A stretch of 64,000 bases of DNA from Oceanospirillum sanctuarii (GCF_002150805.1 NZ_MTBA01000004.1:992001-1056000), one strand, 5' to 3'; shown: positions 17,070 to 26,664, counted from the first letter of the stretch. Program-made: numbers and translations. Notes: generated by a model from the letters alone, not told the origin.

Positions 17070-18569
17070 TTATTCGCCCGCCTGCTCTTTCTTAGCCAGA
17101 CGTTTTTCCCAGTAAGTAGCACCCTTGATGCCCAGCTTCTGAGGATCAAAAGTAAAGTCGGTTACACCGGCTTTCTGCTGATCTTCGTAGTCTTTCAGCA
17201 CCTTCATAGTCGGCTTAGACATGAAGAAGATGATGATAATACCTACGATGTTCAGCCACGCCATCAGACCAACACCTACGTCACCCAGACCCCATGCCAG
17301 ATCAGCAGCTTTAACCGCGCCGTAGAAAGTAGATGCCATGATGGCAACTTTCAGAGCGAAGATCAGACCCGGAATGTGAATGGTGCGCTTCAGGTACGCC
17401 ACATTGGTTTCTGCAATGTAGTAGTACGCCAGAATAGTGGTGAAGGAGAAGAAGAACAGCGCCAGTGCAACAAACGGCTTACCAAAACCAGGCATAGTGG
17501 TTTCGATTGCCATCTGAGTGAATACCGGACCGTTAGCCGCGATGTCCGCCGCAAGGTTCTGAACCAGGAATGCATCACCAACGCCATGAACGTTGTAAGC
17601 ACCAGTGATCAGAATCATAAAGGCAGTCGCTGAACATACGAACAGGGTATCGATGTAAACAGAGAATGCCTGAACCAGACCTTGCTGTGCAGGGTGATCA
17701 ACTTCAGCTGCCGCTGCAGCGTGAGGACCAGTACCCTGACCGGCTTCGTTGGAGTAAACACCACGCTTAACACCCCAACCGATAGCAGCACCGAAGCCCG
17801 CCATTGGAGTGAAGGCATCGCCCAGAATCATGCCGATAATTGCTGGCAGTTCAGAGATGTTCAGCAGAACGATCACACAAGCGATGATGATGTAACCCAG
17901 CGCCATGAAAGGCACAACAACCTGAGTGAAGTTAGCGATACGCTTAACGCCACCGAAGATGATGAAGCCCAGAACCAGAACCACAGCCAGACCAGTGAAG
18001 ATCTTAGCAGAGCTCAGCTCGCCCATACCGGTCTGGATCATAGTACCAGCGCCGAAGGTTGCTTCTACTGCGTTACCGATACTGTTCGCCTGAACACCCG
18101 GCAGCAGCAGACCACACGCCATGATCGTTGCGATTGCAAAGATCCATGCGTACCACTTCTGACCCATCGCTTTTTCGATGTAGTAAGCAGGGCCACCACG
18201 GTACTGACCATCCTGCTCTTCTTTGTACAGCTGAGCCAGCGTGGATTCAGCGTATGCGGTAGCAGCGCCCAGGAAGGCAACAACCCACATCCAGAAAACC
18301 GCACCCGGACCACCGAAACCGATAGCTGCAGCAACACCAGCGATGTTACCGGTACCTACACGGCCGGACAGAGAAACTGCCAGAGCCTGAAAGGATGAGA
18401 TACCTTTGTCAGAGCTTTTTCCGGAAAATAGCAGACGCCACATTTCGGAAAAGTGTCTGACCTGAACGAAGCGGGTCAGTACGGAGTAGAACAGACCAGC
18501 GCCCAGACACAGATAGATCAGTGCCGGACTCCAGATAATGCCGTTCATAAAATCGACAAATGCTTGCAT
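17070..18569 (-). CDS. alanine/glycine:cation symporter (AGCS family)
   Basis: A 499-residue, roughly eleven-helix sodium/amino-acid symporter of the AGCS family (AlsT/DagA/GlyP relatives). The family signature LSGRVGTGNIAGVAAAIGFGGPGA is present near residue 67-90 and GVYSNEAGQGTGPHAAAAAE near 270-290. It imports alanine or glycine with Na+, which suits a marine organism. GGGAGG precedes ATG 18569, and a doubled AAGCGCTT palindrome lies in the leader, a likely control site. It forms a single-gene unit with its own terminator. Confidence 0.94.
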   Translation of the reverse strand: MQAFVDFMNGIIWSPALIYLCLGAGLFYSVLTRFVQVRHFSEMWRLLFSGKSSDKGISSFQALAVSLSGRVGTGNIAGVAAAIGFGGPGAVFWMWVVAFLGAATAYAESTLAQLYKEEQDGQYRGGPAYYIEKAMGQKWYAWIFAIATIMACGLLLPGVQANSIGNAVEATFGAGTMIQTGMGELSSAKIFTGLAVVLVLGFIIFGGVKRIANFTQVVVPFMALGYIIIACVIVLLNISELPAIIGMILGDAFTPMAGFGAAIGWGVKRGVYSNEAGQGTGPHAAAAAEVDHPAQQGLVQAFSVYIDTLFVCSATAFMILITGAYNVHGVGDAFLVQNLAADIAANGPVFTQMAIETTMPGFGKPFVALALFFFSFTTILAYYYIAETNVAYLKRTIHIPGLIFALKVAIMASTFYGAVKAADLAWGLGDVGVGLMAWLNIVGIIIIFFMSKPTMKVLKDYEDQQKAGVTDFTFDPQKLGIKGATYWEKRLAKKEQAGE

Positions 18570-19033
18570 TAAAAATGCCTCCCGTTAGAGGTAAGCGCTT
18601 AAGCGCTTTATAGTTCTTAGATTTATAAGTGGAGCGATCGTAAAACGCGTATTGCGGACGACAGTCCAGAGGAAGGATTTTACATAAGTAGAAACAGAAA
18701 AGTACTCTGATTTTCACCCTTATCAGTGATAAAAAGCCTGAAATCAAACCAAATACAACAGATCCATTCAGATAAAGTGATTTAGACAGCAACACTTTCT
18801 AAGAGACTAATATAGCAATCTGCCTGCAGCCCCCTAAATAGCGGCATCACATTAGATGATTAGTACAAGTTCCTAAAAAACACGCTGACTTTGCTGACAA
18901 AGACTAAAATCAGCATCAATACAAGTGTGATGAAGTTGTATGCCTGGCCGATATAACAAGTGTTACAATTTCCCGTTAAGCAGCACAGACTCTGGCTTTC
19001 AGATCAATTTATATACCGGTTTAAGGACGATAC
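18570..19033. other. divergent promoter region, symporter and hybrid kinase
   Basis: 464 bases between divergent genes, AT-rich in the middle. It contains the doubled palindrome at 18593-18608 near the symporter and AAGGA before the kinase start. No gene or clear consensus promoter is evident. Confidence 0.6.
18593..18608. promoter_or_regulatory. doubled AAGCGCTT palindrome, candidate operator
   Basis: Two directly adjoining copies of the palindrome AAGCGCTT form a 16-base perfect palindrome 24-39 bases before the symporter start. A CCTC/GAGG pairing just downstream could also hide the ribosome site. The binding protein is unknown. Confidence 0.45.
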
Positions 19034-22000
19034 ATGCACGCGCTGGATGAGAAGGACGTTAACACCTCTTCAATAAGTTCGCTTTTTCTGCGTACCTTTG
19101 TGCCGCTGGCTCTGATCGTTCTTCTGGTCGCAGGTCTGCTGATTCGTATGCTTTACGAGAACGAACTCAGTCTGATCAAGCTAAACGAAGAGACACTGCT
19201 ACAGCGCAGCACCATCAGCCTGCAGAAAAGCCTGCAACCGCCTCAGGATCACCTGCTCAGTCTGCGTCAGGAGCAGCCGGTTCTGGATGGCCTGATGAAT
19301 CCGGATTCCAACCTTGAAGGCATGGAGGCCAGCTTTGCCTCTATGCTCAGCCGTAACCCCAACTATTTTCAGATTCGCTGGATCGATGAACTGGGACAGG
19401 AACGCCTGCGAATGGAACCCGATCCTGACAGCGCTAAAGGCTATCTTCGCGTCCCCACCGAAGATCTGCAGAATAAAATCGGTCGCTACTATTTTCAGGG
19501 CACTCTGGCTCTGGGGAAAGGCGAACAGCTTTATCTCTCCCCCATGGATCTGAATGTCGAGTTTGGTGTTATCGAACAGCCCCTGCGCCCGACTCTCCGA
19601 ATGGCAATTCCCCTTTACATTGAGAATGAAAACCACGGCCTGATCATTGTCAATATTGATGCCCGGCAATACCTGAGCGACCTGCAACAGATTCTGGAAA
19701 ATGACGCCAAGCGCATTCAGCTGATCAACCCGGAAGGTTATTGGCTGCAGCATCAGGACAATAATCTGGAGTGGGGTTTTCAGCTCAGCCACGGCAAGGC
19801 TTTCAAAAAGCAGCATCCGGATATCTGGCAACAGATGCACAGCTACAATCACAGCCAACTACTGAAAAACAGCGGTCTGTGGAGCTGGGAAACCCTCTAC
19901 CCGGACGATGATCCCAAGACCTTTAACAACCAGACACTGGGTTTTCTGTTACTGCATCAGCCGGTTTCTGTGCTTAACGCTCTGCGTTTACAGTACTGGG
20001 GGGGCGGTCTGCTACTGACCCTGATACTGCTGATCATCGGCGGCTTTGCTCTTTATCGTCTGCTGCAGGCACAACAGGCACAACGTCAGGCAGAACGCAA
20101 CGCACTGGAAAATCGTATTCACGCTGAACAGCTACGGAAACAGCGGGAAGATGAGCAGCGTTTCCGGGTGATCTTTAACGCCTCACACACTCCGCTTCTG
20201 GTTTGCGACAGCCGAGGCAATATCTCTCTGGTCAACCCGGCGCTGGAAAAACTCTTTGGCTACAGCGCCTTCGAGCTCACCGGCCTGCCCGTAGAGCACC
20301 TGATACCGGTTGAGCTACGCAAGGGACACGTTAAAGAGCGCACAGATTACCTGAACCACCTGCGCCCCCGCCGAAAGATGATGAAAAACGGTCAGAGCCT
20401 GCAGGGTATGCGTAAAGATGGTGAGCTGATCAATGTTGAGATCGGCCTCAGCCCCTACGAAGTCGATGGCGAAATTTCTATTCTGGCAACACTGGAAGAT
20501 ATCACCAGCCGCCTGGAATCTGAGCGCCAGCTGAATGAGCTGCACACCCGCCAGACCCGACATCTGGAACGCGCCCGGGAAGATGCCGAGCGCCTTGCCC
20601 GGCTGAAAAGTGATTTTCTGGCCAATATGAGCCATGAAATCCGCACGCCACTGAACGCCATCATGGTGCTGGGTGAACTGCTGAATCAGGAAGAACTGCC
20701 TGAAAATGCCCAAACCCTGAGTAAGAACATTCAGCACGCCGGTGACAACCTGCTGCATATCGTCAATGACGTGCTGGATTTCTCCAAAATCGAAGCTGGC
20801 GGACTTTCCATAGAACATACGCCTTTCAGCCTGAAAGAGATCTATGCACAGATTCTGTCTATCTGTGAGGTTCAGGCGCAGCAGAAAGGGCTGAAACTCC
20901 ATCTGAATACCGGCGGGACAGAACGTCTCTTCCTCCTTGGAGACCCCTACCGGCTGAAACAGATTCTGCTCAACCTGATCAGCAATGCGATCAAGTTCAC
21001 TCAGGAAGGTCGGGTGAATGTACATATTCAGCCTCAGATGCTCGGCAAGCTGGAAGCCACGCTGAAGTTCAGCGTCTCGGATACCGGACCGGGTATCTCA
21101 CCGGAACAGCAGGAAGTGATCTTCGATGCCTTTGCTCAGGCTGATAGTTCCGTCACCCGTGAGTTTGGTGGCACAGGCCTGGGGCTGGCGATCAGTCGTA
21201 AGCTGATTCAGCTGATGGGCAGCGAACTCAACCTCAGCAGCCAGCTAGGTCAGGGCAGCACCTTCAGTTTCATCCTGAGCCTGCCACTGGCAGAGGCCAG
21301 TCAGGTTGAAACGGCAGACCCGCAAGCGATTAAAGAGACCTCTCTTGAAGGCAAAACCCTGCTGGTTGTGGATGACAGTGACCTGAACCGGGATATCGCA
21401 CAACGCATTATCCTGCGCGCCGGAGGTAAGGTCATACTGGCTGAAAACGGCGCAGAAGCTCTGGCTAAAACCGGTGAGCTGACTTCGCCACCGGATCTGA
21501 TTCTGATGGATCTGCAAATGCCGGTCATGGATGGCTACGAGGCCACACGCCAGATCCGCCAACTACCGAACTATGATCAGGTGCCTGTTATCGCCCTTAC
21601 CGCAGGCATTACCGAATCGGCCCATGACGAGGCGCTGAAATGCGGAGCTGATCAGGTACTGACCAAGCCTTTCACCATCAGTCAGATCATGGCCTGTCTG
21701 CAGGATCATCTGCCGATGCAGAACCCGCAACCGGCCAGCAAACCAGCGTCAGAAAGTCCGAGTACCTCTGAGCCTGCTACGGAGAGCGAACGGGCCGGTG
21801 AAGCCAATGACAGAGGCGAAGCCAGCGAACTGCCATTACTGGATGAAGCCACCGCGATCTTTAACTGGGGCGACAAAGAATCCCTGCAGCACTTTATGAA
21901 GCAATTTGAATCCCAGTATGGCAAAAGCTGTAAAGAGATCGAACAGTTGCTGGATGCCGGCGAGCGGGATAAAGCGGAAGGGCTTGCACATAAGGTTAAA

Positions 22001-22168
22001 GGGGCTGCTGGCAGTCTTTATCTGTGTGCCTTGCAGGCAGAATTCAGCGGGCTAGAGCAACAACTCAGAGAAGGAAAAGAACAGATAGAAACGATTAAGA
22101 AACAAAACCTTCCCTCGGTTTCTGCTACTTTAAGCAGAACATTGGACTTAATCGCAAACTACACCTGA
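19034..22168 (+). CDS. hybrid sensor histidine kinase with PAS, receiver and Hpt domains
   Basis: A 1044-residue phosphorelay protein: TM 22-38, periplasmic Cache-like sensor (about 40-318), TM 320-343, coiled coil, PAS domain (about 378-490), HisKA with phosphorylatable H534 (FLANMSHEIRTPLNA), ATPase with NAIKF, DTGPGIS and GGTGLGLAIS boxes, receiver with D826 (ILMDLQMPVMDGYEA), a Ser/Pro/Glu-rich linker (about 893-925), and a C-terminal Hpt domain with H986 (AHKVKGAAGSL). All four phosphate-transfer sites are intact, so a complete His-Asp-His relay is predicted, ending on a separate response regulator, most plausibly the product of the next gene. ATG 19034 has AAGGA six bases upstream. Confidence 0.93.
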   Translation: MHALDEKDVNTSSISSLFLRTFVPLALIVLLVAGLLIRMLYENELSLIKLNEETLLQRSTISLQKSLQPPQDHLLSLRQEQPVLDGLMNPDSNLEGMEASFASMLSRNPNYFQIRWIDELGQERLRMEPDPDSAKGYLRVPTEDLQNKIGRYYFQGTLALGKGEQLYLSPMDLNVEFGVIEQPLRPTLRMAIPLYIENENHGLIIVNIDARQYLSDLQQILENDAKRIQLINPEGYWLQHQDNNLEWGFQLSHGKAFKKQHPDIWQQMHSYNHSQLLKNSGLWSWETLYPDDDPKTFNNQTLGFLLLHQPVSVLNALRLQYWGGGLLLTLILLIIGGFALYRLLQAQQAQRQAERNALENRIHAEQLRKQREDEQRFRVIFNASHTPLLVCDSRGNISLVNPALEKLFGYSAFELTGLPVEHLIPVELRKGHVKERTDYLNHLRPRRKMMKNGQSLQGMRKDGELINVEIGLSPYEVDGEISILATLEDITSRLESERQLNELHTRQTRHLERAREDAERLARLKSDFLANMSHEIRTPLNAIMVLGELLNQEELPENAQTLSKNIQHAGDNLLHIVNDVLDFSKIEAGGLSIEHTPFSLKEIYAQILSICEVQAQQKGLKLHLNTGGTERLFLLGDPYRLKQILLNLISNAIKFTQEGRVNVHIQPQMLGKLEATLKFSVSDTGPGISPEQQEVIFDAFAQADSSVTREFGGTGLGLAISRKLIQLMGSELNLSSQLGQGSTFSFILSLPLAEASQVETADPQAIKETSLEGKTLLVVDDSDLNRDIAQRIILRAGGKVILAENGAEALAKTGELTSPPDLILMDLQMPVMDGYEATRQIRQLPNYDQVPVIALTAGITESAHDEALKCGADQVLTKPFTISQIMACLQDHLPMQNPQPASKPASESPSTSEPATESERAGEANDRGEASELPLLDEATAIFNWGDKESLQHFMKQFESQYGKSCKEIEQLLDAGERDKAEGLAHKVKGAAGSLYLCALQAEFSGLEQQLREGKEQIETIKKQNLPSVSATLSRTLDLIANYT

Positions 22169-22174
22169 TGGCAA

Positions 22175-22199
22175 ATATCCGACTATAATAGTCAGCTAT
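22175..22199. promoter_or_regulatory. IscR type 1-like palindromic site
   Basis: The core GACTATAATAGTC fits the type 1 IscR core GACT-R-WWW-Y-AGTC exactly, and the flanks (ATATCC before, AGCTAT after) agree with the published E. coli consensus at all but one position. The site begins seven bases after the kinase stop and 100 bases before the response regulator start; it contains one TATAAT and abuts another. The same core GACTATTTTAGTC appears before the suf regulator at 40632. Binding by an Rrf2-family Fe-S protein is an inference. Confidence 0.5.
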
Positions 22200-22299
22200 A
22201 ATCAGAAGTCGTTTACCCCTGAAATTCTGGCGTCTCCGGAACTCAGGTTATTAAAGAGTTAACCCGGCAAAGAGGCCGGACATCAGTAAGGATATGACC

Positions 22300-23193
22300 A
22301 TGGGACCCTACCAGATTCTGTTAATCGAAGATGAAGAGATCATCGCCGGGTTCATCGAACACACTCTTGCGAAAGAGGATATTCAGGTCACTCTGATGTC
22401 CAACGCCGAGAGCGCGTGGGAGCACCTGCAACATAAATCCACGCGGGTTGATGCTATTCTGCTCGATCGTAACCTGCCGGGCATGGACGGACTGGAGTTT
22501 CTCCATCGTCTGAAGCGTGATCCGGAACTGCACCGTATTCCGGTCATAATGGAAACCGCTGCCTCCGATCAGGAAAGCATCCAACAGGGCATCGATGCCG
22601 GTGCTTATTACTATCTGGTAAAACCCCTGCAGCGGGAACTGCTGATCCCTATCATTACCGAAGCTGCGAACCAATACCGCGACTACTGCAACCTGCAGGA
22701 AACCCTGAACGACAACTCAAGGGCACTGCAGCTGCTGAACTCAGCAGAGTTCACCCTGCGTACTCTGGGCGAAGCCCGTCTGCTGACCAACGCTCTGAGC
22801 CAGTTATTCCCCGATCCGAAAAAGGTCTCCACCGGTCTTCTGGAGCTTCTGGTGAATGCCGTTGAACACGGTAACCTGAATATCAGCTACGAAGAAAAAA
22901 CCCATCTGCTGATGAGCCGTCAGTGGCATGAGGAGATCGAAAAACGCCTGCGGGATCCTCAGTATCAGGAGCGTCTGGTTCAGGTGAAATTCCGTCGTGA
23001 AGCCAGCCGGATTGTACTGACCATCTGCGATGAAGGTGACGGTTTTGACTGGCGTCCATACCTTGAGATTCAGCCAGAGCGTGTTTTCCATCTGCACGGC
23101 CGGGGCATCGCCATGGCACGTCGAATCAGCTTTGATACCCTTGAGTATCAGGGCTGCGGAAACTGCGTTGAAGCAACGGTTCAGCTGGGATAA
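22300..23193 (+). CDS. response regulator with C-terminal RsbW-like ATPase domain
   Basis: A 297-residue protein: receiver domain (1-120) with acceptor D56 (ILLDRNLPGMDG), T/A switch METAAS and K in VKPLQ; then a helical linker and an HATPase_c_2-type domain (about 165-297) with ELLVNAVEHGNLNI (N box), CDEGDGFDW (G1) and HGRGIAMAR (G2). Such ATPases act as anti-sigma factor or partner-switch kinases rather than histidine kinases. There is no DNA-binding domain. The preceding hybrid kinase with Hpt domain is the natural phosphate donor. ATG 22300 was preferred to ATG 22294 since AAGGA is seven bases from it but only one base from the latter. Confidence 0.88.
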   Translation: MGPYQILLIEDEEIIAGFIEHTLAKEDIQVTLMSNAESAWEHLQHKSTRVDAILLDRNLPGMDGLEFLHRLKRDPELHRIPVIMETAASDQESIQQGIDAGAYYYLVKPLQRELLIPIITEAANQYRDYCNLQETLNDNSRALQLLNSAEFTLRTLGEARLLTNALSQLFPDPKKVSTGLLELLVNAVEHGNLNISYEEKTHLLMSRQWHEEIEKRLRDPQYQERLVQVKFRREASRIVLTICDEGDGFDWRPYLEIQPERVFHLHGRGIAMARRISFDTLEYQGCGNCVEATVQLG

Positions 23194-23527
23194 TCCGCTC
23201 GCTTAGGCTAAGATACCCGGCGTTTTGTCGGGTTAATGCCCGACAGAAATGACAGGCGGTACTGAAGCAGTCTTCCCCCCACAAAAATCCTCCGGACAGC
23301 TCTTTATGTCCCTGAGGCTTCAGCTGTTTTCACCTATACTCTCTGTCACTCTTTCTTGAACTGAGCCTGCCCGGGTATGAGTTCATGCAATAGGCGCAAT
23401 AAAAGCGCAATGCCTGCGAAGTAATCTGGAACCAAACAACTGGAACCGAATCACCGGAACAGGTTCTTAGCAGGATCATTCAGGTTTTTTCCTGAAATAG
23501 GCTCATCGCAAACAACGGAACAAGCGA
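23194..23527. other. spacer before the antiporter gene
   Basis: 334 bases with a perfect TGTCGGG-TTAATG-CCCGACA hairpin at about 23227-23246 (no T run) following the response regulator. No gene or clear promoter is seen. Confidence 0.5.
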
Positions 23528-25237
23528 ATGCATCTGGATAGTTTTATCACCTCAGCCTTAATGGTTTTAATCGCCACCTCGATAGCGGTTGCTGTTTTTA
23601 AACACTTTGGACTGGGTTCCATACTTGGACTTCTGGTGGCAGGTATTGCTGTCGGCCCTCACTCTTTTGGACCGACGGTCACCACGGAAGTGGAAGATGT
23701 TCGTCACTTTACCGAGCTGGGCGTGGTAATGCTGCTGTTCCTGATCGGTCTTGAGATGAAGCCTGCACGACTCTGGTCGATGCGGCGGGAAGTATTCGGT
23801 CTGGGCCTGCTGCAGATTCTGCTGTCCGGTGCGGTGATCGGTGCTTACTTCCTGTTCTTTGAACCTCACTGGACCAGTGCACTGCTGATCGGTCTGACTT
23901 TTGCGCTCTCCTCCACCGCCATGGTGCTGCAGATGCTGCAGGAGAGTGGTGAGATCAACAGCCGCCACGGTACAGCTTCATTCTCGATTCTGCTGATGCA
24001 GGATCTGGCAATCGTACCACTGCTGGCGATCGTACCGATTCTGTCTCAGACCGGCCGTTTGTCCTCTGATGTTCCTATGTGGCAACAATTCGGCACCGTT
24101 GCGGGCATGCTGATGCTGATCGGCGTCTTTGGCCGTTATATCCTGCCGATGACTCTGGATGCTCTGTCTAAGCGCGGCAACAAAGAGGGCTTCCTGCTGG
24201 TGGTAATGATGGCGGTTTTCCTCTCTGCCTGGTCTATGCACTACGCCGGTATCTCTATGGCTCTGGGTGCCTTTATCATGGGTATGCTGCTATCCGGTTC
24301 CAAATACCGCATTCAGGTTCAGGCATTGATCGAGCCCTACAAAGGCATGCTGATGAGCCTGTTCTTTGTAGCGGTAGGTATGTCGATTGATATCGGCGCT
24401 CTGGCGGCCAAACCTCTGCTTTTTGTTCAGCACGTTGTCGTCATCGTGGTGCTGAAGTTTATCGTACTGCTGGGGCTGGCGATGGCCTTTGGCTATATCC
24501 GCCAACAGGCGATCCGTATCGCGCTGCTGCTTTCTCAGGGCGGTGAGTTCGGCTTTGTACTCTTTGGTTCCGCTAAAGCGCTGCAGGTGATCAGTGACGA
24601 AACCTTCGTTCTGGCGGTAGGTGTGATTTCGGTTTCTATGGTGGTCACCCCTCTGGCTCTGAAAGCGGCAGATATGCTGAACGCTTTGCTAGCCAGTAAA
24701 GATACCTCTGAAGAAGCCCCTCAGATCGAAATCCCCGCACAGGACTGCAAAGGCCGGGTGATCATCGGTGGTTTTGGCCGTGTCGGTTATACCGTTGCTA
24801 CCCTACTGCAGGAGCGTGGCGTTCCCTTTGTCGCCTTTGATACCAACCCGACCCATATTGCCAAAGGTCAGGAACTGGGTATGCCGGTTTATTACGGTGA
24901 CGTAGGGGATCATCATCTGCTGGAAGCAGCACACATGCACGATGCTGCTCTGGTGGTTATGACCATCGACCATACGCCATCGGCGCTGCGCGCAGTTCAG
25001 CATATTCGTAGTGACTACCCGAATGTGCCGATTATCTCCCGTGCCCGAGATCTGGCTTCCTGTAACGAACTGATCGAAGCAGGTGCAACTCACGCCTATC
25101 CTGAAGCGATGGAAAGCAGTCTGCATCTGGGCGGTGAAGCCCTGAAGATGATCAACGTGAAGGATAAGGAAGTAACGAACCTGCTGGATGCAGTTCGTGA
25201 AGATGGCTATCAGGCTCTGGTAACGGATAAGAGTTAA
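23528..25237 (+). CDS. Kef-type cation:proton antiporter (CPA2) with Rossmann domain
   Basis: A 569-residue protein: twelve to thirteen helices of the Na+/H+ exchanger fold (about 1-385, with GLLVAGIAVGPHSFG, LFLIGLEMKP, QDLAIVPLL and LLSQGGEFGFVLFG, all typical of KefB/KefC), then a cytoplasmic TrkA-N Rossmann domain (about 405-525; nucleotide loop VIIGGFGRVGYTVA). These proteins export K+ or exchange monovalent cations for protons and are gated by nucleotides or glutathione adducts. No ancillary KefF/KefG gene is adjacent, so glutathione control is uncertain. The stop is followed by a strong bidirectional terminator. Confidence 0.9.
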   Translation: MHLDSFITSALMVLIATSIAVAVFKHFGLGSILGLLVAGIAVGPHSFGPTVTTEVEDVRHFTELGVVMLLFLIGLEMKPARLWSMRREVFGLGLLQILLSGAVIGAYFLFFEPHWTSALLIGLTFALSSTAMVLQMLQESGEINSRHGTASFSILLMQDLAIVPLLAIVPILSQTGRLSSDVPMWQQFGTVAGMLMLIGVFGRYILPMTLDALSKRGNKEGFLLVVMMAVFLSAWSMHYAGISMALGAFIMGMLLSGSKYRIQVQALIEPYKGMLMSLFFVAVGMSIDIGALAAKPLLFVQHVVVIVVLKFIVLLGLAMAFGYIRQQAIRIALLLSQGGEFGFVLFGSAKALQVISDETFVLAVGVISVSMVVTPLALKAADMLNALLASKDTSEEAPQIEIPAQDCKGRVIIGGFGRVGYTVATLLQERGVPFVAFDTNPTHIAKGQELGMPVYYGDVGDHHLLEAAHMHDAALVVMTIDHTPSALRAVQHIRSDYPNVPIISRARDLASCNELIEAGATHAYPEAMESSLHLGGEALKMINVKDKEVTNLLDAVREDGYQALVTDKS

Positions 25238-25263
25238 TCTGCCAGACAAATAGTGCATGTCGT

Positions 25264-25310
25264 AAAAAAGGTGCTGTCAGCAGTTTTGAACTGCGAACAG
25301 CACCTTTTTT
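25264..25310. terminator. bidirectional terminator
   Basis: 14-base-pair stem AAAAAAGGTGCTGT/ACAGCACCTTTTTT with an inner CAGTTTTGAACTG palindrome, between the antiporter (+) and the haem-type cyclase (-). Confidence 0.9.
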
Positions 25311-25381
25311 GTATCCGGCTAAAAGGGTTAACAGAGAGGGTCAGGCATCTGCGCCTCAGGTAAAAACCTTCGTCGTCGGGA

Positions 25382-26632
25382 TTATGAGGCTTCAGCCAGA
25401 CAGGTCTGATTCCGGCCGTTATTTTTCGCCTGATAAAGGGCCTCATCCGCCGCTTTAATCAGCTCCTCAGCACTGGCGCAACCCAGCTGAGTACGCTCAG
25501 CAACGCCGATACTGACATGAATACTGAAGGGGGCAGCCCCTTCAAACCGCATGTCTCCCACCGCTTTTCGGATACGCTCTGCAGCGCTGAAGGCTCCATG
25601 GGAATCCTCATCCTGCATAAAGATCAGAAACTCTTCGCCGCCGTAGCGCCCCATAACATCACTGTCTCTCAATGTCGCCGAAACAGAGCGGGCAAATCGC
25701 ACCAACACCTCATCGCCCATCAGGTGACCATGCTTGTCGTTAATCTTCTTGAAGTGATCAATATCCAGCATCAATACCGCTAACGGCCAGTCCCGACGCT
25801 CTGCCAGACTGACCGCCTGCTCGTATGCCTGCATCAGACTGCGGCGATTGAGGATACCGGTCAGATCATCGGTCATCGCCAGATTACTCAGCTGCTGCTC
25901 TTTCACTGCCGCGCTGTGGAGATTGCTCTTTAAACGCAGGAACACCAGATTCACCAGATACCCCAGTATCCAGAGGGAGAAAAACAGGCCGACATGCGCC
26001 TTTTTCACATTCTCTTTCATACCGGACACCAGACCATCGATATCGGCACGGGGAAAACTCAAACTCAGGCCACCGCGAATATCGCCTTCCCGGTAGCCCT
26101 GCTTACGATGACACTCCAAACAAGGCTTTTCTGCGACCAAGGGCTCCATATAGCGATAGTGATCATTCACCAGCCCATACTTCACCTTGGCACTTTCATT
26201 CTCAAACGCGATAAGAGCGGCTCGCTCCCATGTATCGGCAGCATTATTTTCATTCAGAGGCTTAAGGCTGGTGAGATGGATTTCGACATCCGAGCCTTTC
26301 AGAAGCTCTCCGATCTGACGGGTCATATAAGCCGGATTCACCATGGTCAGGGCAATGCCTTTAGGCGTGACAATATCCCGTTCATCGACTTCTAACAGAG
26401 GGTTTGCCGGGGTTTCGTCGGTGATTGGCACATAGACGCCACCATGGCGGGCGTTCCAGAGCCGGGTAGTCTGAATCAGGTGGAAAACAGTTTGTCCCTT
26501 AATGTTCACCATCTGCAGGGTTGCCTGCTCCAGTGAGCGCAGGTTAAACCATAAGGAAAACCCCACTACGGCAAGGCATAGCAGGGTTAACCAGATAAGG
26601 TTCAGCGGCGAAAGCCGATAGTTCTTTTTCAA
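25382..26632 (-). CDS. diguanylate cyclase with haem-c-type (DUF3365/Tll0287-like) sensor
   Basis: A 416-residue protein: TM 12-29, periplasmic domain (about 30-212) of the DUF3365/Tll0287 kind with one c-type haem attachment motif C171-L-E-C174-H175 and a RGGLSLSFP strand after it, TM 214-233, then a GGDEF domain (about 245-412) with intact GGEEF (331-335) and RxxD inhibitory site (RDSD). It probably senses redox state or a gas through the haem and makes cyclic di-GMP. Third gene of a minus-strand operon, 32 bases after the PAS-GGDEF gene. The start is TTG 26632 with AAGG ten bases upstream; no ATG is available in frame. Confidence 0.85.
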   Translation of the reverse strand: MKKNYRLSPLNLIWLTLLCLAVVGFSLWFNLRSLEQATLQMVNIKGQTVFHLIQTTRLWNARHGGVYVPITDETPANPLLEVDERDIVTPKGIALTMVNPAYMTRQIGELLKGSDVEIHLTSLKPLNENNAADTWERAALIAFENESAKVKYGLVNDHYRYMEPLVAEKPCLECHRKQGYREGDIRGGLSLSFPRADIDGLVSGMKENVKKAHVGLFFSLWILGYLVNLVFLRLKSNLHSAAVKEQQLSNLAMTDDLTGILNRRSLMQAYEQAVSLAERRDWPLAVLMLDIDHFKKINDKHGHLMGDEVLVRFARSVSATLRDSDVMGRYGGEEFLIFMQDEDSHGAFSAAERIRKAVGDMRFEGAAPFSIHVSIGVAERTQLGCASAEELIKAADEALYQAKNNGRNQTCLAEAS

Positions 26633-26664
26633 ATGCGAACGCCTTATACATCGGCCAGATATGA

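Noticed and set aside
18409-18795. 128-codon minus-strand frame over the symporter start and its promoter
   Set aside because: Overlaps the real symporter gene in another frame; no conserved features.
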